Positions 20,444 to 30,839 of a DNA stretch of 64,000 nucleotides are shown here, piece after piece (positions within the stretch are counted from its first letter, which is position 1; every line of letters starts with the position of its first letter). The notes under the pieces are model-generated. The model had not been told where the DNA came from. It searched no databases and was given only the letters and a program-made list of their open reading frames with translations. A program made the translations under genes and the position numbers. Source of the DNA: Otatea glauca (Eukaryota; Streptophyta; Magnoliopsida; Poales; Poaceae). The stretch lies in the NCBI GenBank assembly GCA_036346275.1, contig CM070721.1:47279594-47343593 (forward strand). The letters run 5' to 3'.

Positions 20444-22053
20444 GTAGTAGTAGTAGTACGGAGTGCGGCGCCGCCACTAGATAGATCGGGGGCTGCGACA
20501 GGTGTGGGCCCGGTCGTGGGAGGGGGCAGGTGGGCGACAGGCACACGGGTGTAGGTGATGGGAGTGAGGGGCGATGAGAGATGGCGGCGGAGGGGAACCC
20601 TAGCCACTACTTGAGAAGGGAGTTGCGGTAAGGGGAGCTTCTTTATTGTATTGTTGTGGTGAGGAACACATAGGGGATTTGGCTGCATCTCAATCGGTTT
20701 CACTTAGAATCGATAGATATACAAAATCCTAATCACAAATCGATTTTAAAAGAAACCGATACAAATGCAGAGCCTCATCACAATCGATTCTTAGTTAGAA
20801 TCGATTGTGATAATGAATGGCACATCACAATCGGTTCTAACCTGATAACCAATTGTGATGATTCGCCACCAATTATTAAGCCCCGCCAAATCATCCATCA
20901 CAATCGATTTTTTCCTGAAAAGTTGGGAACCGATCCAGATGAAGCGATAGTTTTGTACCATTTTGTAGTAGTGGATGCACTATGCGTACGACACAACCAA
21001 CACTTTTATGCAAGATCTCTGGGATGCTTTTGAAGTGCTGGTTGATGATACTGATAGCGCTATTCAAGCTCTTCACGAGGCCAATGTTTACAAAAGAAAG
21101 GTTGGAACATTCGCGAGTACTCTAGCTGAGAATATGGCACATGATACCCAAAATTTCCCTGGTATTTTCGTTATGTCATCTTAAATGTAATGCCACTATC
21201 TTAGTTTCCCCTAGTATTTAGGGTTCTCTTCGTTAACTTACAGCACTTGGTGGTGTGTATTCGGTTTGTACACACCAATGCTGCAGAAGTTTGCCCAGCA
21301 ATCGTGTCGCATTGTGCTTCTTCTAGCTGGTGCGAGCACAATTGGAGTACGTTTGTGTTCATCCATATTAAAGTTCGCAACCGCCTGTCATACAAGAAGC
21401 TCCACAAGTTAGTGTACGTTAAATATAATCCATGTCTCTGAATTCAAGCCAAAGAAAATCAAAGATGCATAGTGGAAGACAATTCATTCTAACATCTTAT
21501 GGAGCTTACACTATGCAAAGATGGAAATCCAATTCGACAGTGGATGGAGAAAGGGAGGTCTGGAGTTGTAATCATCTACAAGTGGGTAGACAAGATAGTG
21601 GGTGATAGTCACATGGGGAAGAGGAAGCATCAAGCAGTGGCATCGAGGGATACCACAGAAAGGAAAGTTCCCTCGAAAGGAAAGGGGAAGCGTCCCACAG
21701 ATGAGGAACATTATGTAGGAAGTAATGACTCGACTGATAGCACTACCGGGGACCATTGGAGCCCATCGTACCAAGAGTCCAATAATTGTACCTCCAAGTT
21801 GGATAGCGATGGTGGTGAGTCCGCTGGCAGTGCCTCCATCCCTCTCACTCCCGCTCAGAAGGACAATATCCTATAGAATTTATAGGGAAGTCGCAGTACA
21901 CTCATGCCACGCAGGACGAAGACCATGGCGCTCCACAATCATAAAGGAGGACTATTGTAGAGAAGGGAAGGGGCCATCGACATAGCCATAACGCACCAAA
22001 CGATAGTTCTAGCTCGTATAGTGTCACCGAGATGCAAGAGTGATGTGAAAGTT

Positions 22054-25000
22054 GTGTCCTGATCTTTCGAAGAGAGCGATAACTATCGATTTGGTGGAGC
22101 CAACTTTGACGATCCGATTACAATGTACGACGACGATGCGCCTTAGTAATCATAAACTAACTCCGGAGTATTAATGATCTTGCCGTGGGCACGATCAACC
22201 TGAACACGAGGTTCAATTCCCACAAACAACCGAAGAACAAGCAAGAACAATAGTAAAGTAATCTGAAATTGCGAATAAGAATTGAAGGCCAAAATAAGGT
22301 GGGGTTCTGTTGAAGATCTTGACAAGGTGGCTGTCCAGCACAACTCGAAGACACAAAATTTGCACTTGGCTAAACTAATCAAACAAAATCCAAGTGTCTA
22401 AAGCGGCGGCTACTGAGTTTATAAGGGGGATGGATGTGAGAGGGATGTCCTAGGGTTGTGTGCAACCAAGGGGGACGCACACAACTTGGGCTTGGGCCCC
22501 ACATGTTTACAGGGCCCGAAACAGCCCAAAACAGTATTGTAGTGTATTGTTTTGATAATTTCAACTGATCCACAATGAATCCAGATCTAGGATTAGATCC
22601 ATTGGAAATATCTCTTTGTAAGCTTTCAATCAAGTCCAAGATCACCCAAATCGGAGTCCGTATGCAAAAGTTATTCATATTTGAAGTCGGTGCTGTCTCA
22701 GGAGGCCGAATTGGATTCGAACGTGATGGATTTGATCTCTCTCTCTTCTGGCCCGTGGTCGGCGTGTTGGAGTTGGCACAACCAAATGTGGTCATATCCC
22801 TAGTAGTGATGTCCTCATCATCGTGTCCTGATCTTTCGATGAGAGCGATAACTATCGATTTGGTGGGGCCGACTTTGACGATGCGACTACAACGTACGAC
22901 GACGATGTGCCTTAGCAATCGCTAAACTAACTCTGCAGTGTTATTGATCTTGCCGTGGGCACGATCAACCTAAACACGATGTTCAATTCCTACAAGCAAC
23001 CGAAGAACAAGCAAGAACAATAGTAAAAGCAATCTGAAATTGCGAATAAGAATTGAAGGCCAAAATAAGGTGGGGTTCTGTTGAAGATCTTGATAAGGTG
23101 GCTGTCCAGCACAACTCGAAGACACAAAGTTTGCACTTGGCTAAACTAATCAAACAAAACCCAAGTATCTAAAGCGGCGGCTACTGAGTTTATTAGGGGG
23201 ATGGATGTGAGAGGGATGTCCTAGGGTTGTGTGCAACCAAGGGGGACGCACACAACTTGGGCCCCCACACGTTTACAGGGCCCGAAACAGCCCAAAACAA
23301 GATTGTAGTGTATTGTTTTGATAATTTCAACTGATCCACAATGAATCCGGAGCTAGGATTAGATCCATTGGAAATATCTCTTTGTAAGCTTTCAATCAAG
23401 TCCAAGATCACCCAAATCGGAGTCCGTATGCAAAAGTTATTCATATTTGAAGTCGGTGCTGTCTCAGGAGGCCGAATTGGATTCCAGAACGTGATGGATT
23501 TGATCTCTCTCTCTTCCTGGCCCGTGGCTGACGTGTTGGAGTTGGCACAACCAAATGTGGTCATATCCGTAGTAGTGATGTCCTCATCATCGTGTCCCGA
23601 TCTTTCGATGAGAGCGATAACTATCGATTTGGTGGGGCCGACTTTGACGATCCGACTACAACGTACGACGACGATGCGCCTTAGCAATCGCTAAACTAAC
23701 TCCGCAGTGTTATTGATCTTGCCGTGGGCACGATCAACCTAAACACGAGGTTCAATTCCTACAAGCAACCGAAGAACAAGCAAGAACAATAGTAAAAGCA
23801 ATCTGAAATTGCGAATAAGAATTGAAGGCCAAAATAAGGTGGGGTTCTGTTGAAGATCTTGACAAGGTGGCTGTCCAGCACAACTCGAAGACACAAAGTT
23901 TGCACTTGGCTAAACTAATCAAACAAAACACAAGTATCTAAAGCGGCGGCTACTGAGTTTATAAGGGGGATGGATGTGAGAGGGATGTCCTAGGGTTGTG
24001 TGCAACCAAGGGGGACACACACAACTTGGGCTTGGGCCCCCACACGTTTACAGGGTCCGAAACAGCCCAAAACAGGATTGTAGTGTATTGTTTTGATAAT
24101 TTCAACTGATCCACAATGAATCCGGAGCTAGGATTATATCCATTGGAAATATCTCTTTGTAAGCTTTCAATCAAGTCCAAGATCACCCAAATCGGAGTCC
24201 GTATGCAAAAGTTATTCATATTTGAAGTCGGTGCTGTCTCAGGAGGCCGAATTGGATTCCAGAACGTGATGGATTTGATCTCTCTCTCTTCCTGGCCCGT
24301 GGCTGACGTGTTGCAGTTGGCACAACCAAATGTGGCCATATCAGTAGTAGTGATGTCCTCATCATCGTGTCCCGATCTTTCGATGAGAGCGATAACTATC
24401 GATTTGGTGGGGCCGACTTTGACGATCCGACTACAACGTACGACGACGATGCGCCTTAGCAATCGCTAAACTAACTCCGCAGTGTTATTGATCTTGCCGT
24501 GGGCACGATCAACCTAAACACGAGGTTCAATTCCTGCAAGCAACCGAAGAACAAGCAAGAACAATAGTAAAAGCAATCTGAAATTGCAAATAAGAATTGA
24601 AGGCCAAAATAAGGTGGGGTTTTGTTGAAGATCTTGATAAGGTGGCTGTCCAGCACAACTCGAAGACACAAAGTTTGCACTTGGCTAAACTAATCAAACA
24701 AAACCCAAGTATCTAAAGCGGCGGCTACTGAGTTTATAAGGGGGATGGATGTGAGAGGGATGTCCCAGGGTTGTGTGCAACCAAGGGGGACGCACACAAC
24801 TTGGGCTTGGGCCCCCACACGTTTACAGGGCCCGAAACAGCCTAAAACAGGATTGTAGTGTATTGTTTTGATAATTTCAATTGATCCACAATGAATCCGG
24901 AGCTAGGATTAGATCCATTGGAAATATCTCTTTGTAAGCTTTCAATCAAGTCCAAGATCACCCAAATCGGAGTTCGTATGCAAAAGTTATTCATATTTGA

Positions 25001-26686
25001 AGTCGGTGCTGTCTCAGGAGGCCGAATTGGATTCCAGAACGTGATGGATTTGATCTCTCTCTCTTCCTGGCCCGTGGCTGACGTGTTGGAGTTGGCACAA
25101 CCAAATGTGGTCATATCCTTAGTAGTGATGTCCTCATCATCGTGTCCTGATCTTTCGATGAGAGCGATAACTATCGATTTGGTGGGGCCGACTTTGACGA
25201 TCCGACTACAACGTACGACGACGATGCGCCTTAGCAATCGCTAAACTAACTCCACAGTGTTATTGATCTTGCCGTGGGCACGATCAACCTAAACACGAGG
25301 TTCAATTCCTACAAGCAACCGAAGAACAAGCAAGAACAATAGTAAAAGCAATCTGAAATTGCGAATAAGAATTGAAGGCCAAAATAAGGTGGGGTTCTGT
25401 TGAAGATCTTGACAAGGTGGCTGTCCAGCACAACTCGAAGACACAAAGTTTGCACTTGGCTAAACTAATCAAACAAAACCCAAGTATCTAAAGCGGCGGC
25501 TACTGAGTTTATAAGGGGGATGGATGTGAGAGGGATGTCCTAGGGTTGTGTGCAACCAAGGGGGACGCACACTACTTGGGCTTGGGCCCCCACACGTTTA
25601 CAGGGCCCGAAACAGCCCAAAACAGGATTGTAGTGTATTGTTTTGATAATTTCAACTGATCCACAATGAATCCGGAGCTAGGATTATATCCATTGGAAAT
25701 ATCTCTTTGTAAGCTTTCAATCAAGTCCAAGATCACCCAAATAGGAGTCCGTATTCAAAAGTTATTCATATTTGAAGTCGGTGCTGTCTCAGGAGGCCGA
25801 ATTGGATTCCAGAACGTGATGGATTTGATCTCTCTCTCTTCTTGGCCCGTGGATGACGTGTTGGAGTTGGCACAACCAAATATGGTCATATCCGTAGTAG
25901 TGATGTCCTCATCATCGTGTCCCGATCTTTCGATGAGAGCGATGACTATCGATTTGGTGGAGCCGATTTTGACGATCCGACTACAACGTACGACGATGAT
26001 GCGCCGTAGCAATCGCTAAACCAACTCCGCAGTGTTATTGATGTTGCCGTGGGCAGATCAACCTGAACACGAGGTTCAATTCCTACAAGCAACCGAAGAA
26101 CAAGCAAGAACAATAGTAAAAGCAATCTGAAATTGCGAATAAGAATTGAAGCCCAAAATAAGGTGGGGTTCTGTTGAAGATCTTGACAAGGTGGTTGTCC
26201 AACACAACTCGAAGACAAAAAGTTTGCACTTTGCTAAACTAATCAAACAAAACCCAAGTGTCTAAAGCGGTGGCTACTGAGTTTATAAGAGGGATGGACG
26301 TGAGAGGGACGTCCTACGGTTGTGTGCAGCCAAGGGGGGTGCACAACTTGGGCTTGGGCCCCCACACGCTTACAAGGCCCGAAACAGCCTAAAATAGTAT
26401 TGTAGTGTATTATTTTGATGATTCCGACTGATCCACAATGAATCTAGAGCTGGTATTAGATCAATTGGAATGATCTCGTTGTAAGCTTTCAATCAAGTCC
26501 AAGATCACCTAAATCGGAGTCTGTATGCAAAAGTTATTCATATTTGAAGTCGGTGCTGTCTTAGGAGGCCGAATTGGATTCCAGAACGTGATGAATTTGA
26601 TCTCTCTCTCTTCTTGGCCCGTGGATGATGTGTTGGAGTTAGCACAACCAAATGTGGTCATATCCGTAGTAATGATGTCCTCATCA
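22054..26686 (-). repeat. tandem array: six head-to-tail copies of a ~770-bp LTR-derived unit
   Basis: The anchor GTGTCC(T/C)GATCTTTCGA recurs at 22054, 22823, 23592, 24367, 25142 and 25917, giving units of 769, 769, 775, 775, 775 and about 770 bp, and homology stops at 26686. Read on the minus strand each unit resembles an LTR: U3-like text with CGGACTCCGATTTGGGTGATC, a TTATAAACTC TATA-like box (absent in unit 2), then leader-like sequence ending in a CGAAAGATCGGGACAC motif that I associate with grass LTR 3' regions. No polymerase or gag is present. The 117-codon (plus) and 131-179-codon (minus) frames recurring in units follow from the shared sequence. The array interrupts the C-terminal coding part of the hAT gene. 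Confidence 0.88.
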
Positions 26687-27068
26687 AAGAGAATTATGGC
26701 TTATATGACCACTATGACTAGTCATCCCGGATGCTCGTGCACATCCTTCCACCCAATGGGTCTATGAATGGTAAGATCCTAACTTTTATGCCATGTTGTA
26801 CCAACAATGGCAAACGGCAAGCTCATGGATGAGACAAAGCTGGCACGAATACAAGGCGGAGTTGTTAGCTATATGAGGGTTGGTGATGATATTCACCGAG
26901 AAGTACAACATGACCAACCAAGTGTACACCCAATAATACTACCCGTAGCTCTAAAGGTAATATTTTATTTCATTGCAACTCAATTTTTTATTAACATAGC
27001 GTTTGTGTAGGTCCAACATGGCATATGTGTGACAATGAAAGGACGACAAAACTATGCAAAGTGCGAAC
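26687..27068 (+). pseudogene. probable C-terminal remnant of the hAT gene
   Basis: After the tandem array, short coding-like pieces resume on the plus strand (ENYGLYDHYD, then WMRQSWHEYKAEL, then HDQPSVHPIILPVALK). The last runs into a GTAATAT donor at 26956 and resumes after TTTGTGTAG at 27010. Upstream of the array, 21890-22053 also reads as Ser/His-rich coding text. I infer one exon split by the array. No named domain is visible, so this could also be a different gene. Confidence 0.35.
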
Positions 27069-28650
27069 TGAAAGACCGAGATGGCGATCAGAGGGGGGTG
27101 AATGATCCCAAATTAAAATATGTTCTCTAAGGAAGATCACAAATGCAGATTTTCACCCAAAGAAACTAAGCCAAATCCCTTAGATATCAAATGGAAGCGA
27201 AAGAGTCAATTTTCACAAAAATTAGCCTGATGCCAGAGCTATCGCACTCTGGGAGCGATACTATCAGGTGACTGTAGCTACAGTGAAATCAGGCATATGA
27301 ACAGCGTTTTCAGCACAGGTTCAAATAAGAAAATTGATGTATCTTTTGATCCGTTGATCCAAACTCAACCAAACTTGGTAGATAAGGTCCTTGGGATGTC
27401 AGGAACTTATTTCAACCTTCAATCACAAGGATTGATGTCAAAATTCTGACCTTTATGCCCGGGAAGGAAGAACGCACCAAGTTTCGACAAAAATCGAAAG
27501 AACTTCGATCAAGGCTTGCTCGTGGGGTTTTGATGATCAAAGTGATCTGGAATGACTTTCCACACATCCCAGCAAGCAAGAGAACACAAAGAAACTCAAG
27601 GAAACGCAATCTACAAGATCAAGCACTCAAGAACGCAATGAACAACTTCTTGCAGGAAGAACGCATGGATTTCTTAGATGATTGAGAACATAAATTCAGA
27701 AGAAGAATCATTCATCAAACATCAACCTCAATAAAGATTCGTAAGCATGTAGAAGGATAGGAGGCAAATCCAAGTTACGTAAATGTAAAATGCAAGAAAG
27801 TAAATGCGGAATTTAAATTGCGTAATTTAAATGCGTAATACAAATGCGTAAAGGAAATGAAACATGAACATAAATGAAGAACATTTCATTTCTGGAAGGA
27901 AAGGTTACAAACCTCACATTCATATGGGCAAAGCTCAAAGGAGCATCAAAAACCTTAAAACCTTCAAGGGGGAAGGCTACCCCTCCACCCCTATTTATAC
28001 AACTCTTGGGCCACCTGCCACCCTTGGATGAGCCTCTAAACCCTAGAGCATCCATCAAGGGCTAGGAATAACCCACTCAACCAGCCATGCAAGGGCCAAT
28101 CCAGAACCCACCACACACATGGGTTTTCTTGCACGGTTTTCAAAGCAAACTACACTTATCCACTACTCTATCTTCCAGAACTGCAACCCAACAGCTCTCC
28201 ATGATCTAAGTAGTGATAAGCTAGCTTCTTTACTGATCTCTTGTCTCTTGGAACTTCATCGACTTCATCTCCGGCCATCTTCCGGCGAACATCCGGCCAA
28301 CTTGAACCTCCGGTCATCTCATGCCTAGTTCCAGCCTCCCTTTGCCTCACCATGACTATCAAATGAAGTCCTACATCCACAAAGACAAGAAGACCCTTCT
28401 TGGTTCCACCATGAACCCAGCGCATCAATTTTATCATGAATTTGGGTTAGTACAGACCAAAATGGACAAAACACTTCAACCAAGTGCAAGCATCCTGTTT
28501 TTAATACAGCAGTAATTTTCTTAATTTTTTATGATTTTTTATATTGCTCATATGAAAAACTTGTCAACATGAAAATGTTGCGTTTCAAAATTCTCTACAA
28601 CTTTCATGTAGAACACATAATTTTTTTGAGCACAAAAAGACCTTCAAAAA
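27069..28650. repeat. LTR-like stretch (start TGAAAGACC), boundaries uncertain
   Basis: TGAAAG...GATGGCGATCAGAGGGGGGTGAAT resembles the start of the LTR at 52074 (TGAAAGG...GATGACGCCTAGAGGGG...GTGAAT). The following 1.5 kb is non-coding and contains U3-like phrases ('ctctacaactttcatgtag'). I did not find a convincing right end or a target duplication. Nothing else was recognised in it. Confidence 0.35.
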
Positions 28651-28674
28651 GGCATATTACTGCACACGGGTAAA

Positions 28675-29050
28675 ATTGGTCCGTCATACACGTGAAACTC
28701 ACGCGACATTTGGTCCGTCATACACATGAAGCTCACTGAGATTTGGTCCATCATACATGTGAAACTCACAGAAATTTGGTCCGTCATACACGTGAAACTC
28801 ATAGAAATTTGGTCCGGCATACACGTGAAACTCACAGAAATTTGGTCCGGCATACACGTGAAACCCACTGTGATTTGGTCCGGTATACACGTGAAACTCA
28901 CAGAAATTTGGTCCGGCATACACGTGAAACCCACTGTGATTTGGTCCGGCATACACGTGAAACTCACAGAAATTTGGTCCGGCATACACGTGAAACCCAC
29001 TGTGATTTGGTCCAGCATACACGTGAAACTCTCAGAAATTTGGTCCGTCG
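28675..29050. repeat. 33-bp minisatellite, about 11 copies
   Basis: The unit is TTTGGTCCGKCATACACGTG followed by AAACTCACAGAAA or AAACCCACTGTGA. The two variants alternate in 28840-29010, giving a 66-bp higher-order period. Because 33 is a multiple of three, open frames run through the array on both strands (28644-29022 minus, 28726-29264 plus). They are periodic artefacts without a known protein family. Confidence 0.9.
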
Positions 29051-29781
29051 CAAATGCAACTCCAACTTGAAATCAAATTTAAATACAAACTCAAATCTAA
29101 GCTATCCTAGATCATATAAAGTCAAATACTTATCACAAACATGGATGGACCTCCACATGGTCCTTCACGAACATTCATTTTCGGTGAGAAATGTTGATTT
29201 CAAATGTCATCTGCCATGGACATTGAGATGTGGACGTGTTGGATTGATTTGTGAATGGTATTGAAATGAAATACTATTTGTTGACATATTATTGCTAAAT
29301 ACCTACTTTACAACTTGAGATTGTGTATAATATAGCAAAGGTCATGTCGTAATTTCTCATACTTTTTTATAGTTGTGCTATTATTACAAAATATCTATTT
29401 TATAACTTGACGTTGTCTTAAAATGTAGGAAAGGTTATGCCGTAATTTTATCCTATTTCTCAATATATTTTTATACATTTCTAACATTTTTTATTTTTTG
29501 GGTCTTTACCGAGTTTTTACAAACTTTTTTAGCATTTTCTGCGTATTTTTTTTTCCAATTTTCCTTCGCTCTGCCGATTTTCGAAGAAAACCAATCGAAA
29601 ATTGACTGAGATCGTTCGAAAATCAGCAAACCGATCAATTTTCATTCCTTTTCGCTGCAGTTTGACCACCGATTTTAAGCCGGTTTGACTTAGCAATTTC
29701 TTCGGTTTCTACCGATTTTCGACGAAAATCGGTGGTGACCCATTGGCGATTTTCCATGTCGATTTGGTATTGCAAACCCTG
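29051..29781. other. right subterminal region of the large hAT element
   Basis: AT-rich, non-coding. From 29570 it is packed with 'cgattttcg' and 'cgaaaatcg' words in both orientations and ends in GCAAACCCTG. Similar words occur at both ends of the MITE at 5884, in keeping with transposase-binding subterminal repeats of a hAT family. Confidence 0.5.
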
Positions 29782-29789
29782 CTCAATAC

Positions 29790-30603
29790 TCTGTTTATTG
29801 CGCGAATGTTTGTGTAGGATTTCTGGTTTCAGCTGCTCTTCGTAGGATTTTAGTTACCCCAGATTAGGAGATTAATTTTCCTTTGTCTGTTGTCCAAGCA
29901 CTTGCTAGGCTTGGGACTGGGGAGTGCCTTGTTGCTTGTTCATACCAAATAAAAGACTTTATTCGGTGCTTGAAAGGTACAGAAGCCGTTCAATAGTTAT
30001 AAGGTTAGATCAATAATTTCCTGAAGCCAAACGATGGCGAGGGACGAACTGCAAGGGGTGCACAAGCACAAACGGGATCTCTTTGAAAGTTGTCCTGCCC
30101 CGACCCGACTCACCCTACTCGACAGCGGCATCGCAGAAGAAAATACACCACCACGGGTCAGGAGAGGGTTTGGTGAGGATGATGCACATGAAAACACAAC
30201 CAGGATTTGTTCGCCGGTGGTGGCTGCGGTGAGATCAGGATGCATGCTCGAGGTTGCTCGTCGATGAGAGGGACCCGGGGGAAGGTGCTGAACCACTAAA
30301 TCATTGAGGATTTTAGGAAAGTGGTACACTAAACGGGTTCTAAGTGAAAGCAGGAATGCTCTTTCAGGGGGTTTTCGTCGAAATGGCCAACATAATGTCA
30401 CACCCTCCAGCATCCTATCCATCGGTTTCGGAACCGGCGACTGAGATGGATGGGAAGTAAACTAGCACATCAAGAGGGAGAAGTACAGGAAATGTTCTCC
30501 TTCCACGAGGTCTAGTGTGCTAAACAATCCTTGGACAAAGAGGAGTGAAGTGGAAACCCTACCGTTGTAGGTATGGTGAAATAAATGCAAATAGAATTTG
30601 ATA
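29790..30603. other. unassigned flank between hAT and copia elements
   Basis: An AATAAA-containing stretch at 29945 and open frames on both strands at 29997-30422 (141 codons minus, 77 codons plus) are visible. Neither frame has a motif, so I do not call a gene. Confidence 0.35.
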
Positions 30604-30608
30604 AGTAC

Positions 30609-30824
30609 TGCTGTAAAATCACGCACAAAGAAATCAAACATGAGATATAGATTTTTATGTGGAAAACCCTTGCGAGAAAAAACTACGGGCGCTAATCAAC
30701 GATCTCACTATTTTGGGGAATTATGTACAAACGCAGGGGATTACAATGAGCCATCCACTCTCCCTGTGCGGCTTACAATAGGTATTTATAAGGAGGACAA
30801 AGCGACTCGAGTCAACACCCAACA
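30609..30824 (-). repeat. 3' LTR of copia element (216 bp, 62-bp deletion)
   Basis: Starts TGCTGTAAAATC, ends CAACACCCAACA, and aligns with the 5' LTR except for a missing 62-bp block just before the final CAACACCCAACA. In the element's orientation the loss lies near the start of U3. A purine-rich tract (minus AAGGTGGAGTT, plus 30825-30835) abuts the LTR as the polypurine tract. Confidence 0.92.
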
Positions 30825-30839
30825 AACTCCACCTTGAGA

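Larger units (their letters stand above)
18812..20973. mobile_element. non-autonomous CACTA (En/Spm) element, 2162 bp
   Basis: The element begins CACTACTACAAGAA and ends TTTTGTAGTAGTG, flanked by the 3-bp duplication GAT (18809-18811 and 20974-20976). Both ends carry the subterminal motif ATCACAATCGGTT and its complement AACCGATTGTGATG in several copies (18835-18970 and 20690-20950). It interrupts a coding exon of the hAT transposase. There is no transposase inside. Instead the interior carries host-gene-like sequence on the minus strand. A (TAG)n run of five units lies near 20445. Confidence 0.93.
17172..21876 (+). pseudogene. hAT transposase (BED finger, DUF659, dimerisation domain), broken
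   Basis: Pieces occur in order on the plus strand. 17172-17460: a BED-type zinc finger (CKYCHKEKKG, TRLKNH, then C and VPQEV). 17580-17820: AWAKQFHTVGIVERKANNPYF, ending at a GTAAGT donor. 17899-18153: DUF659-like exon (VTIMCYS-stop-T, MSIINFMIYYNGTMFFHK). 18240-18535: MDNSANYKKAYRLI and TYMINLMLKQI. 18791-18811 continued at 20974-21163 across the CACTA insertion (DTTNTFMQDLWDAF). 21244-21440: C-terminal hAT dimerisation region (TPMLQKFA, then after a frameshift CEHNWSTFVFIHIKVRNRLS). 21500-21876: charged tail with KGKGKRP. Stops include TAG where Trp or Gln is expected. It would have encoded the cut-and-paste enzyme of the large hAT element. Confidence 0.85.
14591..29781 (+). mobile_element. 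composite hAT transposon, 15.2 kb
   Basis: The left end CAGGATTTGAAAAATC and the right end ...TATTGCAAACCCTG are inverted termini of the CAGGGTTTG type. The flanking octamers are CTTAATAC (14583-14590) and CTCAATAC (29782-29789), an 8-bp duplication with one transition. Both ends are rich in 'cgattttcg/cgaaaatcg'. The left subterminal region aligns by eye with the left end of the MITE at 5884. Inside is a plus-strand hAT transposase gene, broken by nested insertions that explain most of the length: solo LTR 15021-16501, CACTA 18812-20973, LTR-unit array 22054-26686 and an LTR-like stretch from 27069. The boundaries are inferred from this combined evidence and no single alignment was computed. 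Confidence 0.68.

Noticed and set aside
22054..22146. Acidic tail SDNYRFGGANFDDP as the C-terminus of the hAT transposase
   Set aside because: The same bases start every unit of the LTR-derived array and resemble a common grass LTR region on the minus strand, so the peptide is a chance reading.
22575..26019. Recurring 117-codon plus-strand and 131-179-codon minus-strand ORFs as a conserved gene family
   Set aside because: They recur because the DNA unit is tandemly repeated. Both strands are open, there is no known motif, and the underlying text reads as LTR sequence.
28601..28606. CTTTCA as the right end of the LTR-like stretch starting at 27069
   Set aside because: The phrase 'ctacaactttcatgtag' is common inside LTRs, and the flanking pentamers (CGAAC and TGTAG) do not match.
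28675..29050. CRISPR array
   Set aside because: Repeats are contiguous with no unique spacers, and the DNA is a plant nuclear genome.
28644..29264. Repetitive proteins across the 33-bp array
   Set aside because: The period is a multiple of three, which keeps several frames open on both strands. No start context, family or flanking gene supports coding.
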